64,000 bases of DNA from Alkalimarinus alittae (GTDB lineage: Bacteria; Pseudomonadota; Gammaproteobacteria; Pseudomonadales; Oleiphilaceae): contig NZ_CP100390.1 in assembly GCF_026016465.1 (NCBI RefSeq), forward strand, positions 3,020,501 to 3,084,500, given 5' to 3'. Both the position numbers and the translations under genes were made by a program. Each line of letters starts with the position of its first letter. Position 1 is the stretch's first letter. The notes below the pieces were generated by a model. That model was not told the origin of the DNA. It ran no database searches and saw nothing but the letters and a program-made list of their open reading frames with translations. Below, piece after piece: positions 44,775 to 52,638 of this stretch.

Positions 44775-46184
44775 TTAATCCGCCGATGGGATCTTAATAT
44801 TTACCTCTTCGCCTAACAACGTTCTGTATTTTGCTTTGAGTGCGCTTTTGGCGTCGTTGTCACCGTGTATGATTCTGATTTCTTGTGGCTTTTTCTTCAT
44901 GCGTTTTACGAAGTCGGTTAGGTTTTTTTGGTCGGCGTGAGCTGAATAGCCTGAGATGGTGTGTATCTGAGCGTTTATCGGGTACTTTTCGCCTTCAATC
45001 ATCACGTATCCCCCTTTTGATCCGTATTGTTGGATATCGTGCCCGGGTGTTCCCTTTGCTTGATAGCCTACAAATAAAACATCGGTTCGTTGATCTGCTA
45101 ATAGTGCTTTTAGATAGTTAAGAATTCTTCCGCCTGCGCACATTCCACTCGCTGCAATGACAATGGTGGGTCTTGCGGTTTTTTTGAGGTATTCGACGGT
45201 TTTGATATGGGTATCGTGATCATCGATGGTGGTTAGTTGATCAAATGAGAGCGGATGCCTGCCTGAAACGACTCTTTTACGCGCTTCTTTATCCCAATAA
45301 GGTTCTAACGTTCGATAAACTTCGGTGAATTTTGCGGCGAGGGGCGAGTCTATGACAATTTCAATATCATCCCATGCTAAACGCTCTGTTAGATATTTTT
45401 TACGATGTTCATCTCGGCTATTTTGGTAGATCAGGCTTTCTAGTTCATAAAGCAACTCTTGCGTTCGACCGATGCTAAACGCGGGGATCAGTATGACGCC
45501 TCGGTCTTTTACTGCCTTTTCTATAACCGCCTGCAACTGTTGTTTACGCTCTTTTCGGTTAGTATGCTCTTTATCGCCATAGGTGCTTTCAATAACTAAA
45601 ACATCACAGCCATAAGGCGCTTTGGGTGCCGTTAACAATGGTGAGTATGGCGCCCCTAGATCGCCTGAAAAGATCACTTTTTTAGCCTTTTGGGTCGTCT
45701 TAACCCTGCATACAACATACGCAGATCCTAAAATATGACCTGCAGGTTTGAGCTTTACATCTAAGCCAGAAATGACGGAGTGCCATTCGCCGAAAGGTAA
45801 TGCGATTATTTTTTGCTTTATCTCTTTTATAAATCGAGTTATTAGTTGTTTATTGCGGGTAAACCCTACTTTAAGGGCGTCTTCTAACACTAAGGGTAAT
45901 AACGCTGCAGTCGGCTCTGAGCAGATGATGGGGCCGTTGAAACCCGCAGCTAGTAGATAGGGAATGCGACCTAAGTGATCGATGTGTACATGGGTGACGA
46001 CAAGCGCTTTTATGTGTTCTATTGGGAAGTCAATTTCGAGGCTGTTTTCAGTAGCGCCCTTACCTGAGGTTTCGGCACCTTGGAATAAACCGCAATCAAT
46101 TAAGATACCGGCGTTGTCGTTTAGTTTCAGTTCATGACAGGAGCCTGTTACGCCATTCACCGCTCCGTGGTGTAGTATTTCCAT
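44775..46184 (-). CDS. MBL-fold/beta-CASP RNA exonuclease-like protein
   Basis: The 469-residue protein has a metallo-beta-lactamase core with zinc ligands THVHIDHLGRIPYL, SGDLGAPYSPLL and VIESTYGDKEH, a beta-CASP insert and the C-terminal motifs VIAASGMCAGGRILNYL and ISGYSAHADQKNL. This set defines the CPSF73/Ysh1-like RNA nucleases and their bacterial relatives. A second member of about 30-40 percent apparent similarity lies at 46984-48339. Role: RNA processing or decay, substrate unknown. Confidence 0.92.
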   Translation of the reverse strand: MEILHHGAVNGVTGSCHELKLNDNAGILIDCGLFQGAETSGKGATENSLEIDFPIEHIKALVVTHVHIDHLGRIPYLLAAGFNGPIICSEPTAALLPLVLEDALKVGFTRNKQLITRFIKEIKQKIIALPFGEWHSVISGLDVKLKPAGHILGSAYVVCRVKTTQKAKKVIFSGDLGAPYSPLLTAPKAPYGCDVLVIESTYGDKEHTNRKERKQQLQAVIEKAVKDRGVILIPAFSIGRTQELLYELESLIYQNSRDEHRKKYLTERLAWDDIEIVIDSPLAAKFTEVYRTLEPYWDKEARKRVVSGRHPLSFDQLTTIDDHDTHIKTVEYLKKTARPTIVIAASGMCAGGRILNYLKALLADQRTDVLFVGYQAKGTPGHDIQQYGSKGGYVMIEGEKYPINAQIHTISGYSAHADQKNLTDFVKRMKKKPQEIRIIHGDNDAKSALKAKYRTLLGEEVNIKIPSAD

Positions 46185-46282
46185 GATAATTCCTGTTAAT
46201 TGGTTGTTATTTCAAGCTCAATGCGACTCATTAGAATGAAGAGTTGGCATTTTAACACTGAAAAATTAGTCCCCCCTACCCT

Positions 46283-46323
46283 TGTGCGATATCTCTCACA
46301 ATAGAAATGGGTAATGTCCTACA
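46283..46323 (+). promoter_or_regulatory. GacA-like upstream boxes of sRNA 1
   Basis: TGTGCGATATCTCTCACA (46283-46300) is the reverse-strand form of a TGT-A/G-AG-N6-C-N-N-ACA type site. A weaker second element, ending TCCTACA, is at 46317-46323. The 18-bp box starts 61 bases before the -10 TATAAT at 46344-46349. The same arrangement occurs at 51229 before sRNA 2. Confidence 0.65.
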
Positions 46324-46343
46324 TCCATAAATTATATCTTAAG

Positions 46344-46349
46344 TATAAT
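46344..46349 (+). promoter_or_regulatory. -10 element (TATAAT) of sRNA 1
   Basis: A perfect TATAAT lies before the start of the GGA-rich hairpin region, with start of transcription expected near 46356. No good -35 lies 17 bases upstream, as expected of an activator-dependent promoter. Confidence 0.6.
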
Positions 46350-46355
46350 GCGCCG

Positions 46356-46480
46356 CTGCAAGGATGCAAAAACTGCCCGCAAGGGTGTGGTACATGGAAG
46401 TTAAACACTGAATGGATTCAGTGAGGCGTTAAGCCAAGGATGGAGCATAGGGATTGTGCGCCGACTTAACGCTTGTTTCA
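46356..46480 (+). ncRNA. Candidate CsrB/RsmZ-type sRNA 1 (CsrA/RsmA-binding)
   Basis: The non-coding stretch of about 125 bases has GGA motifs shown in hairpin loops: TGCA-AGGA-TGCA (46357-46368), CACTGAA-TGGA-TTCAGTG (46406-46423) and GCATA-GGGAT-TGTGC (46445-46459). Further GGA copies lie at 46396, 46438 and 46442. An outer stem pairs GCGTTAAG (46426-46433) with CTTAACGC (46465-46472), followed by a T-rich stretch. This is the layout of CsrB/RsmY/RsmZ RNAs, which titrate the translational regulator CsrA/RsmA. The 3' end is less certain because the T tract is interrupted. Confidence 0.72.
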
Positions 46481-46585
46481 CTTCTGTTTTATCCCCCTCG
46501 GTCAAGCATTCTGCCTATTGGCCTCCGTACTGAATAATCACTTCGAACGTGGCTCATCTTTTAATCGCTTTAAATGGAATTTCAA

Positions 46586-46906
46586 ATGCGAATCAAAAAT
46601 TTTTTATCATTACTTGCTCTAGTTGTTACTTTTAGCCTTTCTTTTTTACCGGCCCAAAATGCTTTTGCCGCTAAAGTCGAAGCGACCCATGCGGTATCTG
46701 TCGAAACAGGGAAGATTAATATTAACAGCGCCGATGCACACACATTGGCATCATCGATTAAAGGCATCGGCTTAAAGAAAGCTCAAGCTATTGTAGACTT
46801 TAGAGAAAGCAACGGCCCATTCGTTAACATTCAGGATCTAGTGAGTGTTAAAGGTATTGGCGAGAAGACTGTTGCTAAAAATGCGTCTCTGCTGACGGTT
46901 AAGTAA
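46586..46906 (+). CDS. ComEA-like helix-hairpin-helix protein
   Basis: The 106-residue exported protein has a signal peptide (1-28, ending NAFA) and a ComEA-type helix-hairpin-helix domain (INSADAHTLASSIKGIGLKKAQAIVDFR, LVSVKGIGEKTVAKNASLLTV). Such proteins bind DNA in the periplasm during uptake or belong to the YbaV/ComEA family of unclear role. The start is the ATG at 46586, with GGAATTTC upstream giving a Shine-Dalgarno; an ATG at 46574 is also in frame. It stands alone between two nuclease genes read the other way, downstream of candidate sRNA 1. Confidence 0.88.
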   Translation: MRIKNFLSLLALVVTFSLSFLPAQNAFAAKVEATHAVSVETGKININSADAHTLASSIKGIGLKKAQAIVDFRESNGPFVNIQDLVSVKGIGEKTVAKNASLLTVK

Positions 46907-46983
46907 GGTACAAGAATTATGACTTGGCGGTTGGTTATTGTGGAGACCGACTGCCAAGTTATTTTCGCTTTTTAGGCTATTAG

Positions 46984-48339
46984 TTAAAGATTGAATTCTT
47001 CGCCATAATCAGGCACTTCTACTTTCCAACCGAACTTTTCTTCTAGTTTTAATCGCATGCTATCTGATGCGACGGGCTCTCCATGAGTGACGAACACTTG
47101 CTTGGGGTTGATGTTAGATTGATCTAGCCAATCTAGAATTTCTACATAGTCTCCGTGAGCTGATAGACTATCTATTTGGCTGACTTCTGCGCGTACGGGG
47201 TGGTAGGCTCCGTGTATTTTTACCTGTTCTGCCCCGTTTACCATTGCATCTCCTCTTGTTCCGGGAGCTTGAAAACCAACAAACACAACGCTATTTCTAT
47301 GATTGGGTAGTAGCGCTTTGAGGTGATGTAGCACCCACCCACCACTAGCCATTCCGCTAGCTGAGATAATAATAGATGGGTATTTTCGATTGTTCAGTTC
47401 TATAGATTCTTCTGGAGTTCTTACAAAGTGCGTGTCTTTGTCGATTTTTTCACATTCTTCTGCGGTTAGGCGGTGTTCTTTATGGTGGTTACAATAGATT
47501 TCAGTGGCAGTAATTGCCATGGGGCTGTTTAAATAAACTGGCACATCGGGGATTTCATTGCGCTCTTTTAGTAACTGAATAATATAAAGTATCGTTTGCG
47601 CGCGACCTACTGCAAATGAGGGTAATAATACGATCCCTCCTCTTTCCATTGTTTTGTTAATAATGTTTTTAAAGAACTCAAACGGATCTGTTTCGTCATG
47701 CCTTCGATTGCCATAGGTAGACTCAACCACAAGGTAGTCTGTCTCGCTCAATGGCTCAGGCGGACGCATCACTAAATCCTCTGTTCGTCCTACATCACCA
47801 CTAAAGGTAATCGTTTTTCCGCCGGCACTGATCTGCACAGCCGCTGACCCCAATATATGTCCGACGGGTGTAAACGTTGCGGTTATCTGATTAGCGACGT
47901 CTAGGGGCTTATGATATTGAACGGGTTTGAATAGTTTTAGCGACTCAATGGCATCTTTTTCGGTATACAGTGGCAACGCGGGACTATGACGAGAAAATTT
48001 CTTCTTATTTGCATAGCGTGCGTCTTCTTCTTGCAAATAGCCCGAGTCGGGCAATAAGATTTTGCACAAGTCGTAAGTCCCCTTAGTGCAATAGACAGGC
48101 CCTTTAAAGCCATTTTTTCTCAGCGCGGGAACATAACCACTGTGGTCAATGTGAGCATGAGTTAATATCACCGCATTGATTGTTTTGGGGTCGATAGGAA
48201 AGCCCCCTCTATTTCGTAATCGTAGTTTTTTAACCCCTTGATATAACCCGCAGTCTACTAATACCCGCTGATTTTCATGAGTAATTAAATACTTTGACCC
48301 CGTAACCGTGCCAGCACCACCCAAAAACTTAATATTCAT
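46984..48339 (-). CDS. MBL-fold/beta-CASP RNA exonuclease-like protein (second copy)
   Basis: The 451-residue protein has motifs FLGGAGTVTGSKYLI, THAHIDHSGYVPAL, PVGHILGSAAV, SGDVGRTEDLV, VESTYGNRRHDE, IIISASGMASGGWVLHHL and SLSAHGDYVEILDWL. Together they give the MBL plus beta-CASP nuclease architecture. It differs from the first copy in length and in the C-terminal Asp-Tyr-Gly tail, so it is an old paralogue rather than a recent duplicate. It is divergent from the phosphorylase gene, with the promoters of both in about 145 bases. Confidence 0.92.
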   Translation of the reverse strand: MNIKFLGGAGTVTGSKYLITHENQRVLVDCGLYQGVKKLRLRNRGGFPIDPKTINAVILTHAHIDHSGYVPALRKNGFKGPVYCTKGTYDLCKILLPDSGYLQEEDARYANKKKFSRHSPALPLYTEKDAIESLKLFKPVQYHKPLDVANQITATFTPVGHILGSAAVQISAGGKTITFSGDVGRTEDLVMRPPEPLSETDYLVVESTYGNRRHDETDPFEFFKNIINKTMERGGIVLLPSFAVGRAQTILYIIQLLKERNEIPDVPVYLNSPMAITATEIYCNHHKEHRLTAEECEKIDKDTHFVRTPEESIELNNRKYPSIIISASGMASGGWVLHHLKALLPNHRNSVVFVGFQAPGTRGDAMVNGAEQVKIHGAYHPVRAEVSQIDSLSAHGDYVEILDWLDQSNINPKQVFVTHGEPVASDSMRLKLEEKFGWKVEVPDYGEEFNL

Positions 48340-48486
48340 CCGCTTGCTTCCTTGTCACTTGTCACTTTCATCTTAGTATAAAGTGACATTTAAGGCAGAT
48401 GGATATGTTGACCTGACGCAAGACAGTTTTCATTAATTGGCATAGTATTAATTTGACTATTATGATTAACATTTTGAATGGAATTT

Positions 48487-50016
48487 ATGAGCAACCCAGA
48501 AGAGTCGCAACACGTAAACTTTCTTAATCTACGCAGAATGGGTATCGACACTCATCAGGAGCCGGTCATTTACATGCGGCAGGACTGTTATGTTTGCCGG
48601 GCAGAAGGATTTGAAGCGCACTCACGCATTAATGTTTGCACGGGGTCTCATAGCATTATTGCCACCGTTAATATGGTGACAACGGATATCCTCTCCCATC
48701 AAGAAGTGGGATTATCAGAGTCGGCTTGGCGGCTACTCGAGGCGTCAGAAGGTGAAAAAGCAACCTTTTCTCATGCAAAACCTGCCGAGTCAATGACTTA
48801 TGTACGCGGTAAAATCTACGGCACGCCCCTTTCTCCTCGAAGCGCGACGGATATTATTAACGATATCGCCAATGGCAATTATTCAGATATTCAACTCGCC
48901 TCATTTGTTACATCTTGCGCAGGCAACCGGCTCAACACCAATGAAATAATTAGCCTTACAAAAGCGATGGTCGCTTGCGGCAGCCAGTTAGACTGGGGGC
49001 GCGAGCAGGTAATGGATAAGCATTGCGTGGGCGGCTTACCCGGCAATCGAACAACCCCCATCGTTGTGGCTATTGTTGCAGCATCAGGCCTGATTATGCC
49101 TAAGACCTCATCACGCGCGATCACCTCCCCCGCGGGTACCGCAGACACCATGGAAACCTTAACACCGGTTAATCTTAGTTTAGAGACCATGCGATCAGTT
49201 GTTGAAAAAGAAGGCGGCTGTATTGCATGGGGCGGCTCAGTCAGTTTGAGCCCTGCCGATGATATTTTGATACGTATTGAAAAAGCATTAGACTTAGATA
49301 GCGAAGGCCAACTCGTCGCGTCTGTCATATCAAAAAAGATTGCCGCCGGCTCTACAGACGTATTGATTGACATCCCCATTGGGGCAACCGCCAAAGTAAG
49401 AAGCATGAACTATGGCCGAAAACTCGCCAAGCAATTGGTAAAAACCGGTGAAGCATTAGGCATAAGGGTCAACATTCTTTTTTCGGATGGATCACAACCT
49501 GTCGGTCATGGTATTGGCCCTGCACTCGAGGCGAGAGATATCATTCATGTGTTGAAAAACCATCACCACGGCCCGCAAGATTTAAGAGATAGAGCCACAA
49601 CCATCGCAGGCGAGATTTTAGAAATGGGCCATGCAGCCCCCAAAGGTGAAGGAAAGCGATTAGCAGAGCATAAAATAACCTCTGGTGAGGCTTGGACTAA
49701 ATTCCAAGCAATCTGTGAAGCTCAAGGCGGTTTAAAAGAGCCCCCGAGAGCAGCGCATACACATTGCATAAGGGCCGGGCGCGCAGGCATTATTTGTTAT
49801 ATTAATAACCGCGTTATTGCAAAACTAGCGAAACTGGCAGGCGCCCCCGCAGCACCGGCAGCAGGGCTAGACTTTCACGTAAAACTGGGCGATAAGGTAG
49901 ATCCTGAAACCCCTTTATTCACCATCCACTCAGACGCACCCGGCGAACTACAATACGCCATTAACTTTTTAGAAGACCACCCCAACGCCGTCAGCATAGA
50001 GGAGGAATGCATTTGA
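48487..50016 (+). CDS. AMP phosphorylase/thymidine phosphorylase-like protein (type 2)
   Basis: The product has about 509 residues. An N-terminal domain of about 85 residues leads into the phosphorylase core: DKHCVGGLPGNRTTPIVVAI (phosphate and nucleoside site), KTSSRAITSPAGTADTMETLTPV and SPADDILIRIEKALDLD. The C-terminal domain includes GRAGIICYINN. The archaeal enzyme of this family splits AMP (and other NMPs) to ribose 1,5-bisphosphate and base, and bacterial relatives are annotated as putative thymidine phosphorylase; sequence alone does not separate the two. The ATG at 48487 has TGGAATTT upstream. The PRPP synthetase-like gene overlaps its end. Confidence 0.9.
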   Translation: MSNPEESQHVNFLNLRRMGIDTHQEPVIYMRQDCYVCRAEGFEAHSRINVCTGSHSIIATVNMVTTDILSHQEVGLSESAWRLLEASEGEKATFSHAKPAESMTYVRGKIYGTPLSPRSATDIINDIANGNYSDIQLASFVTSCAGNRLNTNEIISLTKAMVACGSQLDWGREQVMDKHCVGGLPGNRTTPIVVAIVAASGLIMPKTSSRAITSPAGTADTMETLTPVNLSLETMRSVVEKEGGCIAWGGSVSLSPADDILIRIEKALDLDSEGQLVASVISKKIAAGSTDVLIDIPIGATAKVRSMNYGRKLAKQLVKTGEALGIRVNILFSDGSQPVGHGIGPALEARDIIHVLKNHHHGPQDLRDRATTIAGEILEMGHAAPKGEGKRLAEHKITSGEAWTKFQAICEAQGGLKEPPRAAHTHCIRAGRAGIICYINNRVIAKLAKLAGAPAAPAAGLDFHVKLGDKVDPETPLFTIHSDAPGELQYAINFLEDHPNAVSIEEECI

Positions 50017-50903
50017 AACCGATACTATTTACCCTGTTTAGTGATGAAAGCTCGCTTTGTGCAGAACTATTGAATAGCGACCACTTTGAATTGGGCGAAG
50101 CAGATATTCGTCGCTTCCCTGACGGTGAAAGTTACGTAAGAGTAACTAGCCAAATTAAAGACCGTAACATTATCATTTTGGCAAACCTTCACCATCCCGA
50201 TGATAAACTCTTACCAGTGTTATTTCTTTGTCAGTCATTAAGAGATCAGTCAGCCAAACACATCACGCTCATCGCGCCTTACTTACCCTACATGCGACAA
50301 GATAAGCGGTTTCATAGTGGAGAGTGCATCACCTCTGCCGTGTTTGCTAACATATTAAGCACAGCTATAGACGAGCTAGTCACCATAGACCCACATCTGC
50401 ATCGTTACCATGCACTTTCAGAAATATATAGCACTAAAACGCAGACACTAAAAGCAGACAATACGATTGCCAACTGGATAAAGCGCAACATCCAAAACCC
50501 GCTCATCATCGGCCCAGATAGCGAAAGTGAACAATGGGCGGCAGCAACGGCAGAGATGATTGACTGCCCTCACCTTGTGCTCACAAAAGAACGGTTTGGC
50601 GACCGAGACGTCAGCATTTCATACCCCAATGCAGCAACGTTAGCAGACCGCACCCCAGTATTAGTGGACGATATTATTTCTACCGGAAGAACCATGATAG
50701 AAACCGCAGGCGTACTAACATCAGAAGGCTTTAAAGCCCCTGTTTGTATAGGTGTACATGCTGTATTTTCAGAAAATGATTATCAAGCATTGGCCAACAG
50801 CGATGTTGAGAAGGTTGTTACCTGCAATACCATTCAGCATCACAGCAATGGAATCGACTTATCTGAGGTCATCATTAATGCATTAAGGTCTCAACGTGTT
50901 TAA
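50013..50903 (+). CDS. Ribose-phosphate pyrophosphokinase-like protein (PRPP synthetase family)
   Basis: The product has about 296 residues: RFPDGESYVRV, IAPYLPYMRQDKRFHSGE (ATP loop), TIDPHLHRY, IIGPDSESEQWA and the PRPP loop VLVDDIISTGRTMIETA. It lacks the fuller C-terminus of housekeeping Prs (about 315 residues) and is closest in layout to archaeal-type or class III enzymes. The genome presumably has its own standard prs elsewhere, so this is probably specialised. A TTG at 50013 overlaps the phosphorylase stop (TTGA) with GGAGG 7 bases upstream; the ATG at 50007 is too near that Shine-Dalgarno. Translational coupling to the phosphorylase implies a shared pathway. Confidence 0.88.
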   Translation: MKPILFTLFSDESSLCAELLNSDHFELGEADIRRFPDGESYVRVTSQIKDRNIIILANLHHPDDKLLPVLFLCQSLRDQSAKHITLIAPYLPYMRQDKRFHSGECITSAVFANILSTAIDELVTIDPHLHRYHALSEIYSTKTQTLKADNTIANWIKRNIQNPLIIGPDSESEQWAAATAEMIDCPHLVLTKERFGDRDVSISYPNAATLADRTPVLVDDIISTGRTMIETAGVLTSEGFKAPVCIGVHAVFSENDYQALANSDVEKVVTCNTIQHHSNGIDLSEVIINALRSQRV

Positions 50904-50915
50904 GCCGAGACCTTA
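50884..50915 (+). terminator. Hairpin at the end of the PRPP synthetase-like gene
   Basis: TAAGGTCTC (50884-50892) and GAGACCTTA (50907-50915) are perfect complements across 14 bases and span the stop codon. No T tract follows, so it may only stabilise the mRNA. Confidence 0.3.
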
Positions 50916-50942
50916 GATGCCTAGCTGACTTGGCGACATTCA

Positions 50943-51113
50943 CTAAGCCACCTCTTGCTGAGTCTCACTTCTAAACACCGCAATTGGATCATCATACAGG
51001 TTGTGCGGATCCTGATCGTGAGCCACTGACCAAATCAAGTAATCAATAAAAGCCTGCTCTCTCGCTTGGTTTTCTTGAATTGATTCTGCTTGATTGTTTA
51101 TTTGCCTATCCAT
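50943..51113 (-). CDS. Small protein of 56 residues, unknown
   Basis: The frame reads MDRQINNQAESIQENQAREQ and ends ETQQEVA. It is acidic, with a helical Gln/Glu-rich start and a SVAHDQDPHNLYDDPIAVF segment. GGGGTGAT lies about 6 bases before the ATG. It is convergent with the PRPP synthetase gene and diverges from sRNA 2 and its boxes. It is too short for most ORF calling and I recognise no family; composition and the Shine-Dalgarno favour a real gene. Confidence 0.55.
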   Translation of the reverse strand: MDRQINNQAESIQENQAREQAFIDYLIWSVAHDQDPHNLYDDPIAVFRSETQQEVA

Positions 51114-51228
51114 AAATCACCCCATAATTTGTTGTTATATATAGTGTGGATTAAATCCGTCAAAAATCCGTAAGTAAATGTGCTTATGGGCGTTATAGCA
51201 AAGGGTGTGCCATTCATGTTAAGTACGC

Positions 51229-51268
51229 TGTAAGAGATATCGCACAACAATTTAGGCGATATCCTACA
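51229..51268 (+). promoter_or_regulatory. GacA-like upstream boxes of sRNA 2
   Basis: TGTAAGAGATATCGCACA (51229-51246) fits the TGTAAG-N6-CTTACA type UvrY/GacA site at 10 of 12 defined positions. A second element, TTTAGGCGATATCCTACA (51251-51268), follows. The first box starts exactly 61 bases before the TAATAT -10 at 51290-51295, the same distance as in sRNA 1. Confidence 0.68.
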
Positions 51269-51301
51269 GACACCACCCAACCACTTCCGTAATATACACA
51301 T

Positions 51302-51452
51302 TGTCAGGACGACATGCGGTTTTCTTTAACGGAAAACAGTAGTTAACGTATGGATGCGGACAGGGAAGTAAACATGGATGGCCGGTTACCTAAGGAATGG
51401 TAAGGGAAGCATCGAACTGACGAGGCGCTGCAAGGATTGCAGCGCCTTTTTT
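51302..51452 (+). ncRNA. Candidate CsrB/RsmZ-type sRNA 2 with terminator
   Basis: The non-coding RNA of about 150 bases has GGA motifs in loops: TGTC-AGGAC-GACA (51302-51314), TTACC-TAAGGAAT-GGTAA (51386-51403) and the terminator stem AGGCGCTGCAA-GGA-TTGCAGCGCCT (51423-51447), which itself carries GGA in its loop and is followed by T6. At least six more GGA copies lie between. The TAATAT -10 at 51290 puts the start near 51302. Structure, upstream boxes and perfect terminator make a CsrA/RsmA-titrating RNA the best reading. An antisense open frame here is spurious. Confidence 0.8.
51423..51452 (+). terminator. Rho-independent terminator of sRNA 2
   Basis: A perfect 11-bp stem (51423-51433 with 51437-51447) closes a GGA loop and is followed by T residues to 51452. 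Confidence 0.93.
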
Positions 51453-51687
51453 GTGTTTGTTAATTACCACCAAACACCTATTATTTAATACAAACAAAAC
51501 ATCGCCGTCTTGAGCGATTGTACGCCTTACATTTTTCACTCACGCAAATAAAGTCAGTTCCCTCTGCGGAGTTGTGTGATAAGCAAGGAATATTTCACCT
51601 ATTGAATCAACAATGTATTTTGGTCTGTTCTTTTATTCTATGCTATTGTCTTATCAGTAAATAATAACTTTAGTAAAGGTAATCCCT

Positions 51688-52638
51688 TTGAAGAAATTTG
51701 CCTTAATTGGTGCTGCTGGATATGTCGCATCAAGACATATGAGAGCCATTAAAGAAACCAACAATGAACTTACAGCTGCATTGGATATATCTGACTCTGT
51801 TGGAGTGATTGACTCTTACTTTCCAAACGCTCGATTTTTCACCGAGTTTGAACGTTTTGATCGCCATATAGATAAAGTTAGAAGAAAGTCTCAAGATGAC
51901 GCATTAGACTTTATTTCAATTTGTTCACCTAATTACCTTCATGATGCACACGCTCGATTTGCTTTTCGTTCTGGTGCCGACGCAATATGCGAAAAACCAT
52001 TAGTCCTCAACCCTTGGAATTTAGATGGTCTTCAGGAAATTGAACAAGCAACTGGCAGAAAAGTATTTAACATTCTACAACTCAGACTACATCCATCTTT
52101 AAAAAAAATAAAAAAACAAATTATTCAAGAAAATAAAAAATCAAAGTATGAAGTAGACCTTACTTACATAACCTCTAGAGGGCGCTGGTATATGATGTCA
52201 TGGAAGGGTGTCGAATCTAAATCTGGAGGTATAGCCACAAACATAGGCGTCCATTTTTTTGATATGCTCTCTTGGCTATTCGGAGACCTTCAACAAAATG
52301 AAGTTCATTTATATACACCAAAAAAATCCAGCGGCTACCTAGAATATGAAAAAGCAAGAGTCCGCTGGTTCTTATCAATTGATGAGAATGACCTTCCTGA
52401 CCAATGTAAAAAAGAAGGCCAACGGACCTACCGTTCGATTACTATTGATGAAAATGAAATTGAATTCTCTGGCGGGTTTACTGACCTTCATACAATGAGC
52501 TACCAACATATCCTCGATGGTCAAGGGTTTGGTATCAATGATGCTAGAACAGCCATCGAGACGGTCCATAATATAAGAAATAGCAAACTTAGAGAAAACC
52601 CAGCCATAAAACACCCTTTTGCAAATAAGAACTCATGA
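51688..52638 (+). CDS. wbpB: UDP-GlcNAc(A) 3-dehydrogenase WbpB/WlbA-like (Gfo/Idh/MocA)
   Basis: The 316-residue Gfo/Idh/MocA oxidoreductase has [20 protein letters not shown] at the start, [29 protein letters not shown] (Lys of the active site) and [21 protein letters not shown]. In the ManNAc3NAcA pathway it oxidises C3 of UDP-GlcNAc uronic acid. The start is a TTG at 51688 with AAAGG upstream at normal distance; no ATG precedes it in frame. It overlaps wbpD by 4 bases and opens the third polysaccharide cluster, whose AT content is higher than that of its left neighbours. Confidence 0.92.
   Translation: MKKFALIGAAGYVASRHMRAIKETNNELTAALDISDSVGVIDSYFPNARFFTEFERFDRHIDKVRRKSQDDALDFISICSPNYLHDAHARFAFRSGADAICEKPLVLNPWNLDGLQEIEQATGRKVFNILQLRLHPSLKKIKKQIIQENKKSKYEVDLTYITSRGRWYMMSWKGVESKSGGIATNIGVHFFDMLSWLFGDLQQNEVHLYTPKKSSGYLEYEKARVRWFLSIDENDLPDQCKKEGQRTYRSITIDENEIEFSGGFTDLHTMSYQHILDGQGFGINDARTAIETVHNIRNSKLRENPAIKHPFANKNS

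Noticed and set aside
51098-51301. 67-residue reading frame on the minus strand over the sRNA 2 promoter
   Set aside because: It covers the GacA-like boxes and the -10, has no Shine-Dalgarno, and its composition (Cys/Trp-rich) is unlike a real gene.
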